64,000 bases of DNA. Source: Pollutibacter soli. Its GTDB lineage: Bacteria > Bacteroidota > Bacteroidia > Chitinophagales > Chitinophagaceae. Under the pieces are notes generated by a model. The model was not told the DNA's origin and made no database searches. It worked only from the letters and a program-made list of their open reading frames with translations. The stretch covers positions 111,010-175,009 of the forward strand of contig JARJHS010000003.1 of NCBI GenBank assembly GCA_029269725.1, in the 5' to 3' direction. The translations under genes were made by a program, and so were the position numbers. Of the stretch, positions 17,965 through 26,493 are shown piece after piece (position 1 is the first letter of the stretch; every line of letters begins with the position of its first letter).

Positions 17965-17996
17965 AGGCTCCGGCACAACAACCGGAGTCTTTTTTT
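17965..17996 (+). terminator. Terminator of the TPP riboswitch
   Basis: Stem AGGCTCCGG / CCGGAGTCT (9 bp with one G-T pair) and 8-nt loop, followed by seven T's. It starts 4 nt after the P1 helix, so it is the natural expression platform or the 3' end of a short RNA. Confidence 0.88.
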
Positions 17997-18065
17997 ATCA
18001 CTGATTCTCCCATCTATCCAGTCGTTGATAACCCTGGAAAAATGCCTCTTATAAGAAACCTCACC

Positions 18066-18097
18066 AATATTGTCCCGGAATCACCGGGACTAATATT
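18066..18097 (-). terminator. Hairpin after the 2Fe-2S reductase gene
   Basis: Arms AATATT-GTCCCGG and CCGGGAC-(T)-AATATT form a 13-bp stem with a one-base bulge and 5-nt loop, six bases beyond the minus-strand stop codon. There is no long T-run, so it may stabilise the transcript rather than terminate it. Confidence 0.55.
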
Positions 18098-18102
18098 TTC
18101 AG

Positions 18103-19146
18103 CTAATCAACTTTAATTATGGCATCTTCAAATACCGGATGTCCCGTGCAGGTAAGTACCAGTCCTTTTAATAAATCTGCATCCGTCAACACCTCGTTAT
18201 TGCTGTGCCATATTCCACCCTTAATGCAATGTGCAACACAATTTCCGCATCGACCAGTTTCGCAACTGTAAGGTAATACGATTCCTTCCTTTCGCGCAGC
18301 TTTCAAAATTGAATCGGGGAAATGGACAGGTACCCTATACCGTGAGTTCGACCTGATGATCTCCACAATATGACTATTTTTATCCGGTGGCTCAGGTGTG
18401 ACAGATGACGGTAGAGGAATTACAAAATTTTCTTTACGTATCTGGTCAGCAGGAATTCCCTGCTCCTGCAAAATCGTTGTTATTCGGAACATGTAAGATT
18501 CCGGCCCGCAGATGTAAAACAGGTTGCTTTCTGCAGGTTCTTCTAACCCGTGCCTTAACAATTTTAATAACTGTTCCCGGTTCAATCTCGATCCGCTGAT
18601 ATCCGCGGCATCACTGAAAAATAATACGAGTTCTACCTGGGGAAAATCTGAATCCAGCGTAAGCAACTCCGAATGAAAAGCTGTTGAACCCAATGACCTG
18701 TTGCTGTATAACAATTTTATTTTTGTTTCAGGAAAGCGCAGCAAAGCAGCCCTTATAAGTGAATATATGGGTGTAATGCCGCTTCCCGCGGCAAAGAAAA
18801 CAAGCTGGTTTATCTTACTTTCTTCGGGAGGCAATACAAACATGCCGGCAGCCCCGATTGTCAGGAGCTGATCACCGGCCGCTGTGTGATCAACCAATAT
18901 CCGCGATACAATTCCATTGGGTTTTCTCTTTACACCGATCGTCAGCATTTCATCAATGCCAGGTACTGATACGATCGAATACGACCTTCTTATTTCTGCA
19001 TGTTCATCTTTGAAAACAAGTGTAAGGTACTGACCGGGATGATATTTAATGTGATGGTTCTTCTCAAAACTTACCAGGCAGAAATCCGGTAACAGGTGCC
19101 GGACGCCATGTACGGTGAGAGAAATATAATCTGATCCGGGTTTCAA
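18103..19146 (-). CDS. Flavin reductase with C-terminal 2Fe-2S ferredoxin domain
   Basis: 347 residues laid out like phenylacetyl-CoA epoxidase reductase (PaaE) and related proteins. The FAD domain has RRSYSIVSVP, the NAD(P) domain has VFFAAGSGITPIYSLI and FYICGPESYM, and a plant-type ferredoxin domain has Cys295, Cys300, Cys303 and Cys333. It would carry electrons from NAD(P)H through FAD and 2Fe-2S to an oxygenase or other acceptor. No paa gene or oxygenase is nearby, so the partner is unknown. Confidence 0.9.
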   Translation of the reverse strand: MKPGSDYISLTVHGVRHLLPDFCLVSFEKNHHIKYHPGQYLTLVFKDEHAEIRRSYSIVSVPGIDEMLTIGVKRKPNGIVSRILVDHTAAGDQLLTIGAAGMFVLPPEESKINQLVFFAAGSGITPIYSLIRAALLRFPETKIKLLYSNRSLGSTAFHSELLTLDSDFPQVELVLFFSDAADISGSRLNREQLLKLLRHGLEEPAESNLFYICGPESYMFRITTILQEQGIPADQIRKENFVIPLPSSVTPEPPDKNSHIVEIIRSNSRYRVPVHFPDSILKAARKEGIVLPYSCETGRCGNCVAHCIKGGIWHSNNEVLTDADLLKGLVLTCTGHPVFEDAIIKVD

Positions 19147-19187
19147 TGTTAAGTCTGATTCAGCAGCAATACTAAATCATCCCGGTC

Positions 19188-19219
19188 AAAAATAAAACAG
19201 CCCCGGTTGATGGGAGCTG
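19188..19219 (-). terminator. Probable terminator after the PepSY-like gene
   Basis: On the minus strand CAGCTCCC and GGGGCTG pair with one bulged T, followed by TTTTATTTTT. It lies between the PepSY-like gene and the reductase gene. Confidence 0.65.
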
Positions 19220-19306
19220 CCCTGACAGATATCTTACGCTAAAATGAAACTTTTAATCCTTCACGAAAGACTTCTGAATATTCATACATGGTACTTCGCA
19301 CCTTCC

Positions 19307-19759
19307 TCAGATTCCCATCGCAGATCTCAGTTCCTTTCCGTTTTCATCGAAGTAGATGTACTTCTTCTCGATACCTCGCTTCGCTTCAATCCGGTAACCT
19401 TTTTCATTATACTTATTTTCCACCCAGGCGCTGGACAGATATTCCCAGTCAGCGATCCTGCTCTTTTCATAAGAGGCGAGTACGGCTTTCGGCAGATCTT
19501 CCTTATCAATGAATTTCTCAGTATAATGCCAGCTGCCGTTCACATAATAATGAGTCTTGTAAGTTTCGTTATCGATGGTAAACTTAACTGTGTACCTGGC
19601 AACATTGTTTGTCCATTCCACATCTGTGGCATCAGGATAGCGGCTTTCAAAATCTGTCCTGGATTTTTCAGGAATATTTACGATCTGTGCGTTGGTAATT
19701 GCCGGTACACCAGCTGCAATGAACGCCAACACCAGGATACGAAAGAAATAGCTTTTCAT
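19307..19759 (-). CDS. PepSY-like secreted protein
   Basis: 150 residues with a signal peptide (ILVLAFIAAGVPAITNAQ). Two repeats typical of the Bacteroidota PepSY-like (putative beta-lactamase-inhibitor-like) family are seen: FESRYPDATDVEWTNN..YTVKFTIDNE and VLASYEKSRIADWEYL..YRIEAKRGIEKKYIYFDENG. Such proteins are small periplasmic proteins of unknown function. It stands alone. Confidence 0.82.
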   Translation of the reverse strand: MKSYFFRILVLAFIAAGVPAITNAQIVNIPEKSRTDFESRYPDATDVEWTNNVARYTVKFTIDNETYKTHYYVNGSWHYTEKFIDKEDLPKAVLASYEKSRIADWEYLSSAWVENKYNEKGYRIEAKRGIEKKYIYFDENGKELRSAMGI

Positions 19760-19888
19760 GAATTTATTTTTGAATGGGTTTATAAGTAAGCAAATGATTT
19801 GCCGGAACTAACAAAGAAACATAACCGAAATCAAATAATTTCTTAAAATAAATAAGAGAAAATGTTAAATGTGGTGATATGCAAATAA

Positions 19889-20626
19889 TTACTGAAGTGA
19901 ATTTATATAGTCAATTGCTCTCTCCAGGTCTTCAGGTGCATCGATCTCTACTCCATCATAATGGGTCGGAACCATTTTCAATGGGATGCCATGCTCGAGA
20001 TAACGGAGGCATTCAATTTTTTCCGCCTGTTCCAGCGGAGTCATTTCCCAGGTAGTAAACTCCAGTAATATCTCTTTCCGATAGGCGTACACGCCGATAT
20101 GTTTGAAATGTTTCGCGGCCACATTTTTATCGCGCACGTATGGAATCGGCTCTCTTGAAAACAGGAGTGAATTACTATTGAGGTCAACCACCACCTTTAC
20201 ATAGTTGGGATCATCGATGAATTGCTGCTCGTAGATTTCCATCATCAGCGAAGCCACTTTTATTTCTCTGGCATGATCATTTTTGAAAACAGCTATAAGA
20301 TCACTCAATGATTTCTTTCCGATAAACGGAGCGTCCCCCTGCACGTTGATCACTACATCAACGTCCATATCCCGAACTGCTTCTGCTATCCGATCGCTTC
20401 CGCTTTCATGTTCTTTTTTGCTGATGATGGCTTTCCCTCCGTGGCTCACAATTTCATTATAAATTTCTTCACCATCACATACCACAAAAACATCATCAAA
20501 CAAACCGGTATCAACAGCGGCATCGTAAGTCATTCTGATAACGGACTTACCATGAATTTTTGTCAACAGTTTGCCTGGAAAACGGCTGGACGCCATGCGC
20601 CCGGGTATCATAGCAATAATTTTCAT
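19889..20626 (-). CDS. kdsB: 3-deoxy-manno-octulosonate cytidylyltransferase
   Basis: 245 residues; activates Kdo with CTP for lipid A/LPS core synthesis in the cytoplasm. Family marks: IPGRMASSRFPGKLL, VVCDGEEIY, SGSDRIAEAV, VINVQGDAPFI, the FSREPIPYVRD segment and the C-terminal EQAEKIECLRYLEHG and GVEIDAPEDLERA. Length is normal. This shows a Gram-negative organism with Kdo-containing LPS. Confidence 0.95.
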   Translation of the reverse strand: MKIIAMIPGRMASSRFPGKLLTKIHGKSVIRMTYDAAVDTGLFDDVFVVCDGEEIYNEIVSHGGKAIISKKEHESGSDRIAEAVRDMDVDVVINVQGDAPFIGKKSLSDLIAVFKNDHAREIKVASLMMEIYEQQFIDDPNYVKVVVDLNSNSLLFSREPIPYVRDKNVAAKHFKHIGVYAYRKEILLEFTTWEMTPLEQAEKIECLRYLEHGIPLKMVPTHYDGVEIDAPEDLERAIDYINSLQ

Positions 20627-20738
20627 AAGCCTTGATGAGTTGTCGCCTTTAAAACCTGTGCAAGATGAATAGAATTTCTCAAAGAAATAAATATGCCTTC
20701 AGATATAAAAAAAGCTTTTGTAAAAAACGGTATACAAT

Positions 20739-21353
20739 CTAAGAAAAGATCATAGAAATCAAACCGGTGAGAATAAGAATCAAACCGGTTATTATTCCAG
20801 CATTGTGTTCAAGTTTATGCCAATTGTATTTCACCATATTCTTATATGCTAAATGCACCCAGATCAGCATGCCTGCAATCGTCACTACGGCATATATAGC
20901 CGCGATCAGCATCACCTGGACACGACCCAATGTACCCGCCAGTAAAAAATAAGGTTCGATTTCCATACACGGTGAAAGAAACATGGCGATCACCAGCGAA
21001 AAAATTATTCCGCTTTTGGTTCGCTGCCTGATATCCTGCTCGTGTACATGAAAATGATGATGGCGATAATGCTGGATGATAAAATAAAGGCCGAGTAATA
21101 CCAGTAAAGAGGGAGCAATGACTTTCGAAAAACGACTGATACTGATACTGAGCTCAGCACCAATAATGCCCAAGAAGATTCCAATGATAATCGTACTGAG
21201 CACATGTGCAAGGCCGGAGATCAGCGTGACCTGCAATATATCTCCCCGTGACCACTTCTCTTTTCTTCCGATGGCCAATACAGGCAACCAATGGTTAGGA
21301 ATTAAAGAATGCAACAAACTGATGAGTAAACTTCCGATCCAGATTGAATTCAT
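20739..21353 (-). CDS. Six-helix membrane protein, metal-transport-like (NicO/UreH type)
   Basis: 204 residues, about six membrane segments. SLLHSLIPNHWLPVLAIGRKEKWS and SGLAHVLSTIIIG place it near the nickel/cobalt (NicO, UreH-like) and cytochrome-biogenesis-like transmembrane groups; the His-rich loop HHHFHVHEQD after helix 3 could bind metal. Function is inferred only. Its ATG overlaps the TGA of the decayed methyltransferase upstream in the ATGA arrangement, so the two were translationally coupled. Confidence 0.72.
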   Translation of the reverse strand: MNSIWIGSLLISLLHSLIPNHWLPVLAIGRKEKWSRGDILQVTLISGLAHVLSTIIIGIFLGIIGAELSISISRFSKVIAPSLLVLLGLYFIIQHYRHHHFHVHEQDIRQRTKSGIIFSLVIAMFLSPCMEIEPYFLLAGTLGRVQVMLIAAIYAVVTIAGMLIWVHLAYKNMVKYNWHKLEHNAGIITGLILILTGLISMIFS

Positions 21354-21800
21354 AACATTCTGCCCACTCTTTTTTGTACTGCAGGTACTTTAATCCATGT
21401 TGCTTTTCAAGAAACACTTATTCCAGTCGGATCTGTACCTGAATTGTAAAATAAGTGAGAACGGCAATGGTAAAAGTAAAGAGATTAGGCAGGATAAGAA
21501 AAATTACCCGGACTGTGATGATCATATCCAGGAAAACCGGGTTCCGGCTCACATGGAAAGATGACTTTTGTGACCAGCTTTTTCTTGTTTTTTTTCATCA
21601 ATTCCACTGCGAAGGGATCTGCTCATTTGTATCTCTGCAATCAATATCCAGTAGAAAGCAATATTAATCAGTACCAGACCCGCAATCACGGCCCGGAACT
21701 TCTCAGGAAAGCCTACCGGAACAAGATAACCATGTTGAACATCTGTAAAGCTTGCAAACAAAATAATTGCAGTGAGTGAAATTATAAGAAGCTTCATCAC
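21350..21800 (-). pseudogene. Decayed isoprenylcysteine/phospholipid-type methyltransferase
   Basis: The first 83 codons (from 21800) encode two membrane segments and GIDEKKQEK, the start of a motif of membrane methyltransferases (usually GIDEK..ELVTKG.F.YSRNP). LVTKVIF then appears in a second frame and VSRNPVFLDMI..LPNLFTFTIAVL..IQVQIRLE in a third. A TAA replaces a Glu codon at about 21418-21420. VFLEKQHGLKYLQYKK continues, and a further shift in an A-run gives VGRML and a stop overlapping the next ATG. At least three frameshifts and one nonsense change make it non-functional, unless the A-run shifts are sequencing errors. Confidence 0.8.
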
Positions 21801-21941
21801 AGAACCCAGGTAGTCGTGTGTGTTATCAGATGTCGGGGTAATGGAATTTTGTTAGTAAGTATGAAGGCCGATTTACGACTGACGTATTGTATAAACCATC
21901 CGTAAATATGCTCTTCATAAAATTAAAGCTTTCAGATGAAA

Positions 21942-22868
21942 TTAGTTTCCGCCGAACTTCTTAAGCAGGTCATTGGCAAGATTATCAAGCACGTATCTGT
22001 GTTCCTGTTCAATAGCCATTTTTTCCAGGAATTCCCAGTAAAATTCCGGAGAGAGTACAGACGAATAAGTAGTCAATCTTGTGAGTTTACAGCTATCGTT
22101 ATTCACAGCTTCAAAATAATAGTCAGCCTCTTTAAATCGGATCCACGTGAGGCCTATTTGTGTATCATCAATCACACTCATTCTTAAAATTTCTCCCCTT
22201 TTAAATTCTGTAATCTTTTCCGTGATAGCGCCGGAATTAAAATGACATGTTCTTAATCCGCCGATTTCTTCTTTCTCCAATGTACATTTTTCAGGTACAG
22301 GTAAACCAATCTTCATTAGAAAAGATTTTTCGGCAACCAGCGTGTCAATTGATTTCAGCATATCGTATACTATCTCTGGAGGAAATCCGTAAATCCTGGT
22401 TGTTCTGACTTCTTCATTTCGGGGATGATTCAAAAAAAGAAATTTCTCGATCGGCGCGCCCAACAACACAAACAGTAGCGGAATTAAGGATGCGTTAAGA
22501 TTCTCCTGCGATTTAGAAATTCTTTTTCTTGTCAGGATTTTGCTGGCAAATGTTCCGAGCCAAACCAGCGGAATTACAATTGGTGTTGCCATAAGCACAC
22601 AAATCAGTCCTTCCAAGGCACTCGCAATTAACAGACCAAGAAATATCAGGATGCCAACTAAAAAGCCCAGAGCAGCCCACTTTTGTTTTTCCATTTTACC
22701 GATAACCAATCCCAGAGTAAAAGGTAGCAGAACAAACAGAATCAATCCATAGTCGGCCAGACCCAGCTTAAGGAATAAAAATCCTACGCCCAAATAAACC
22801 AGTGTGAGAATAATCGTCCAGCGAAAACTTCTGTGCCTGATAATTTCAAAAAATTGATTCATATGCAA
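21942..22868 (-). CDS. Membrane protein with C-terminal SRPBCC-like domain
   Basis: 308 residues. The N-terminal part (about 15-145) has four to five hydrophobic segments. The C-terminal part starts with TTRIYGFPPEIVYDMLKSID and continues with a helix-grip pattern (GGLRTCHFNSGAITEKITEFKRGEIL, then YYFEAVNNDSCKLTRLTTYSS), typical of polyketide-cyclase/START-like lipid-binding domains. A two-residue later start (ATG 22862) is possible. Function unknown; stands alone. Confidence 0.78.
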   Translation of the reverse strand: MHMNQFFEIIRHRSFRWTIILTLVYLGVGFLFLKLGLADYGLILFVLLPFTLGLVIGKMEKQKWAALGFLVGILIFLGLLIASALEGLICVLMATPIVIPLVWLGTFASKILTRKRISKSQENLNASLIPLLFVLLGAPIEKFLFLNHPRNEEVRTTRIYGFPPEIVYDMLKSIDTLVAEKSFLMKIGLPVPEKCTLEKEEIGGLRTCHFNSGAITEKITEFKRGEILRMSVIDDTQIGLTWIRFKEADYYFEAVNNDSCKLTRLTTYSSVLSPEFYWEFLEKMAIEQEHRYVLDNLANDLLKKFGGN

Positions 22869-23017
22869 ATATCAATATCGAGATGGTTCCAAAATAGTAT
22901 TTTTAGACTGATTCATCTTTGAATGGCGCGACATCACGATCATTAATTAAAGACACGAACTCTCAACGATCCTTAACTTTAGGATAAATTCGAATTCTTA
23001 ACGCTAAAATATACTAT

Positions 23018-24001
23018 ATGCAATACCGGCAATTGGGAAATACAGGGGTTCAGCTTTCGGCTATAGGTTTGGGTTGTATGGGTATGAACCATGCTTATGG
23101 TCAGCCGGATGATGCCGAATCCATTGCCACACTTGAGCGATCCATTGAACTAGGTATCAATTTCTGGGACACAGCAGATATCTATGCAAACGGAAAAAAC
23201 GAAGAGCTGGTTGCAAAAGTTTTAAAACCGAATCGCTCAAAAATATTTATAGCAACCAAATTCGGATTTGTGCCGAATACAGATGCAAAACTTACGGGTG
23301 TTGACGGATCTCCGGCTTATATAAAAGTTGCAGTGGAAAGAAGCTTGCGCAGATTGAATACCGATGTGATTGATTTGTACTACGCGCATCGAATTGATCC
23401 GGCAGTTCCGGTGGAGGAAACTGTCGGCGCAATGGCTGACCTGGTGAAAGAAGGAAAAATTAGATTTCTTGGTCTTTCAGAAGCTTCGGCAGCAAGTCTC
23501 GAACGTGCCTGCAAAGTTCACCAGGTACACGCTTTACAGAGTGAGTATTCATTACTCAGCCGCGATATCGAAGCAACTGTCCTTCCCGCCTGCAGAAAAT
23601 TGAATGTCAGTTTTGTGCCGTTTAGTCCTCTGGCAAGAGGTTTGGTGACAAATACCATTGATACCAGCTTACTGATGCCAAATGATTTTCGTCGTTCGTT
23701 ACCAAGGTACCAGGGAGCGCATGCTGAAAATAATCAGCATCTCGCAAAAGCATTTGCAGCAATTGCAAATCAGAAAAACTGTACACCCGCACAACTCGCT
23801 CTAGCCTGGGTTTTACAACAGGGAGAAGATATCATTCCTATTCCTGGAACAAAGCGCAGAAAATACCTGGAAGAAAATGTTGTAGCTGTTGATATTAAAG
23901 TTTCACCGGAAGAAGAAAAAGCGATCGAGACAGTGCTTAAACAATTTCCGAATACCGGGGAAAGGTATACGGCGGAGATGATGAAGATGGTGGATCAGTA
24001 A
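23018..24001 (+). CDS. Aldo/keto reductase
   Basis: 327-residue NADPH-dependent oxidoreductase with TIM-barrel fold. The catalytic tetrad is complete: Asp51 and Tyr56 in FWDTADIY, Lys81 in FIATKFG, His124 in YYAHRID. The cofactor-binding end has [16 protein letters not shown]. It is closest to the YakC/pyridoxal-reductase-like AKR13 group. Substrate not known. The stop codon opens a heptamer repeat. Confidence 0.93.
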   Translation: MQYRQLGNTGVQLSAIGLGCMGMNHAYGQPDDAESIATLERSIELGINFWDTADIYANGKNEELVAKVLKPNRSKIFIATKFGFVPNTDAKLTGVDGSPAYIKVAVERSLRRLNTDVIDLYYAHRIDPAVPVEETVGAMADLVKEGKIRFLGLSEASAASLERACKVHQVHALQSEYSLLSRDIEATVLPACRKLNVSFVPFSPLARGLVTNTIDTSLLMPNDFRRSLPRYQGAHAENNQHLAKAFAAIANQKNCTPAQLALAWVLQQGEDIIPIPGTKRRKYLEENVVAVDIKVSPEEEKAIETVLKQFPNTGERYTAEMMKMVDQ

Positions 24002-24047
24002 GTTTAAGTAGTAAGTAGTAAGCAGGAGTTGGGAGGCAGGAGGTGAT
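23999..24047. repeat. Heptanucleotide repeat beginning at a stop codon
   Basis: TAAGTTT, AAGTAGT twice, AAGCAGG, AGTTGGG, AGGCAGG, AGGTGAT: seven units in register, decaying along the tract. The TAA is the stop of the aldo/keto reductase gene. Confidence 0.8.
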
Positions 24048-24145
24048 AGATTTTAGGGACAAGCATGAAAATGAGAGAACAGAAACAGAAACTGCGAAAG
24101 AAATCAGAAACAGGACGAATGAATTTGTCGTTGTTTAAACCGTAG

Positions 24146-24165
24146 ATACGCCATGCATGGCGTAT
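24146..24165. repeat. 20-bp perfect palindrome
   Basis: ATACGCCATG followed by its exact complement, within a wider weak inverted repeat (GTTTAAAC on the left, GTTTTAAAC on the right). It resembles the TAGAGACG-type palindrome at 9376. The 325-bp gap holds nothing else recognisable. Confidence 0.85.
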
Positions 24166-24326
24166 TTTGAGTTTTAAACGGGTGGTGCTGTCATCAGTTT
24201 TCGGGATAGGCTAATGCCCTGAATCAAATTCCTGTTTTTTCCGGGCTGAAGTGCGGGCTATTGAATTCAGGAGAAACTTCACAGTATCTTAAAACGCCAA
24301 TAAATTTTTTGACTTTTGACTACTGC

Positions 24327-24824
24327 CTATTGCTTCTTTTCCTTCACCGCTCCGACGGTTCCATTATAAGAAATAGGTTGCCGTTGGTTACTTTGCACCC
24401 GCAGGTAGGCGCTGCCGTTATCATATACTGTAAGCTGCATTGTCTGTACTGTATTGACATCCTTCGGCCTGATCTCAATATCCCATCCGCCTTTTTTGCG
24501 ATCAGTGATTTTATAATCATAGGACGTTGAAATAAAACTCACGCCCGTAGCAGCAGGATCCATCGGAGCTGAATATGCCCGTCCTGCATACGGAAGATCT
24601 GAGTTCAATGTATCCGGTTTAACAATCAACGAATAATAAGATGTCAGCTGTCGCATTCTTCCGCTGGTTGGCGTCATCGATTGCGCGATAAACTCAAACT
24701 TTTTTGCGTCAATCATTTGTTTTACTTCACTGGTTTTTTCGGCTTTATCCTGAGCAAAAGACTCATCTGAAAAACAGCAGAAAACCAGCATCAGAATCAT
24801 TGAATTCGTAAAAATGTTTTTCAT
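24327..24824 (-). CDS. DUF4251 secreted protein
   Basis: 165 residues with a signal peptide (MILMLVFCCFSDESFAQ). The family marks are IDAKKFEFIAQSMTPTSGRMRQL, LPYAGRAYSAPMDPAATGVSF and YDYKITDRKKGGWDIEIRPKDV, found in many Bacteroidota periplasmic proteins. The function is not known. It ends near a Lys-rich tail and lies downstream of the SUMF1 lipoprotein gene on the same strand with a 27-bp gap, so they may be cotranscribed. Confidence 0.88.
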   Translation of the reverse strand: MKNIFTNSMILMLVFCCFSDESFAQDKAEKTSEVKQMIDAKKFEFIAQSMTPTSGRMRQLTSYYSLIVKPDTLNSDLPYAGRAYSAPMDPAATGVSFISTSYDYKITDRKKGGWDIEIRPKDVNTVQTMQLTVYDNGSAYLRVQSNQRQPISYNGTVGAVKEKKQ

Positions 24825-24851
24825 TATTTATATGATTTGAAAGAATATATT

Positions 24852-26054
24852 TTATTTCAACGCCAGGTTTTTACCTGATGGTAAATCTTTCACGCATCGG
24901 AACCCGACGTGATTGCTTGCCGAACGTGGTTCACCTTTTCCGCGTGTACCCACCATATACCTGGTACAGTATTGATCAGTACACAAAAACGATCCGCCCC
25001 GCTGAACTTTTTTTGCAACGCCCGGCTCTGATGGATCAAAAGAGTCATTTGGACCATGAGGATTTTTTGCAAGACCTTCATTGGCTAATTTGGTGTAATA
25101 ATCAGGACGATACCAGTCTGCGCACCACTCCCAGACATTGCCTGCTATATCATACAGGCCGTAACCGTTCGCAGGGAATTTTTTCACAGGTGCAATTCCT
25201 ATATAACCATCCAGACCAATATCTTTTACCGGAAATTCACCTTCATAAATATTCGCCATCCATCGGTTTTCCGGTTTCATCAGGTTACCCCATGCATACA
25301 GTGTACCGGTGGCCCCTCCTCGGGCTGCAAATTCCCATTCGGCTTCTGTCGGCAAACGTTTTCCCGCCCATTTCGCATAAGCCATCGCATCTTCCCAGGC
25401 GATATGTACCACGGGAAAACTATCCATGCCGCGGATATTGCTGTTGGGGCCCGACGGATGCATCCAGCTGGCACCATGGATATAATTCCACCATTGAAAA
25501 TGATCGTCAAGCGTTACTTTACTGGATGGTGGTGAGAATACCACAGAACCGGCAACCAGGTTTTCTATTGGTGCAGTAGGAAACTCTTCTTTCGTTGGTG
25601 TTATTTCTGCCACTGTTTTATATCCTGTCGCCTTTACAAAGGCTGCAAATTCGGCGTTAGTGACTTCAGTGGCATCCATCAGGAACGGATTCACATACAC
25701 CCGGTGTACAGGCCGCGCATCGTTCATGTTTTCCTTTCCACCATCGAGCATTCCAACGGGGTTAATTCCGCCCATGCTGAACTCTCCACCGGGAATAAAG
25801 ACCATTCCTGCTGGAATATTCATTGGCACAGCCACCTTCGCCAGAACAGTTTCCCGGAAATCACGTCCACCACCTTTTTCATACAGCAGGCTGTCCACAA
25901 TTGGTACTCCCATTTTTGTACAGGAGATGGCGGCATCTACTCTCTGGGATGTAATGTCGGCCGCTGGCAGCTGTTTTTCGTTTTCATTATTGCAGGAGGC
26001 GATGATGCCTAGCAGACATATAGCGACATAATTATGGAATATTCCTTTGCTCAT
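24852..26054 (-). CDS. SUMF1/formylglycine-generating-enzyme-like lipoprotein
   Basis: 400 residues from ATG 26054 (MSKGIFHNYVAICLLGIIASC, a lipoprotein signal); the open frame runs to 26228 but that extension crosses a repeat and has no signal-like start. The FGE-sulfatase domain shows IPGGEFSMGG, ARPVHRVYVNPFLMDATEVTN, FPVVHIAWEDAMAYAKWAGKRLPTEAEWEFAARGG, NVWEWCADWY and the C-terminal GFRCVKD. In true FGE enzymes a Cys pair oxidises sulfatase Cys; here the role is open, and Bacteroidota have many such proteins (GldK-like, structural). No sulfatase gene is adjacent. Confidence 0.88.
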   Translation of the reverse strand: MSKGIFHNYVAICLLGIIASCNNENEKQLPAADITSQRVDAAISCTKMGVPIVDSLLYEKGGGRDFRETVLAKVAVPMNIPAGMVFIPGGEFSMGGINPVGMLDGGKENMNDARPVHRVYVNPFLMDATEVTNAEFAAFVKATGYKTVAEITPTKEEFPTAPIENLVAGSVVFSPPSSKVTLDDHFQWWNYIHGASWMHPSGPNSNIRGMDSFPVVHIAWEDAMAYAKWAGKRLPTEAEWEFAARGGATGTLYAWGNLMKPENRWMANIYEGEFPVKDIGLDGYIGIAPVKKFPANGYGLYDIAGNVWEWCADWYRPDYYTKLANEGLAKNPHGPNDSFDPSEPGVAKKVQRGGSFLCTDQYCTRYMVGTRGKGEPRSASNHVGFRCVKDLPSGKNLALK

Positions 26055-26173
26055 ACGACCGATAATAAATGCTAAAGTTAGGATTTCCGGTATTGCAAAT
26101 AATTCATAGTTGTTGGGCGCAGAATTAATGAGTGTGATAGCTTTTTTTACGCCTGCGGCGGCACAAACAGCCT

Positions 26174-26397
26174 TAACGCGGAGGATGCGGAGAAATTCAC
26201 CCGGAGTGTGCGGAGGAAAGTCCTGCAATCAATTATTAAACAGAGGCAATACTATCCGCGCAAGTCAGAGCTGATCTGCCGGAGAAATTTTCCAAAAACA
26301 TACCCTTCGATCGTCGCATTTCACGCAGCTTTGCAAGGCATAATCAGATTTGAACAGACCCCTGTCCGGTTAATTTTTCTCCGCATCCTCCGCGTTA
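26174..26397. repeat. Inverted pair of GC-rich repeats between divergent genes
   Basis: A 21-bp perfect arm (26174-26194, complement of TTCTCCGCATCCTCCGCGTT plus A) is matched by 26377-26397. The similarity goes on as GGCTGTT / GCAGTT and CCGAAGGCTTTT after the right arm. Both are relatives of the tandem repeat at 41356. They lie in the 439-bp gap between the SUMF1 gene and ubiD; no gene is seen there. Confidence 0.85.
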
Positions 26398-26493
26398 TAG
26401 CAGTTCCCCGGACCGAAGGCTTTTTAATAGAAAATGTCGTTCACTTCGGCCTTCGTACTTCATCTCCTATCTTTGAAAATCCAATTACTTACT

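Noticed and set aside
18028..18117. A 24-codon plus-strand frame after the TPP riboswitch as its regulated gene
   Set aside because: MPLIRNLTNIVPESPG... spans the reductase hairpin, has no similarity I know to thiamine proteins and no composition support.
21549..21800. 83-residue two-helix membrane protein as an intact small gene
   Set aside because: The following sequence carries the rest of a methyltransferase in other frames with an ATGA overlap to the next gene, so this is the front part of a pseudogene.
26055..26228. N-terminal extension of the SUMF1 lipoprotein
   Set aside because: It runs through a dispersed repeat; the lipoprotein signal starts at 26054.
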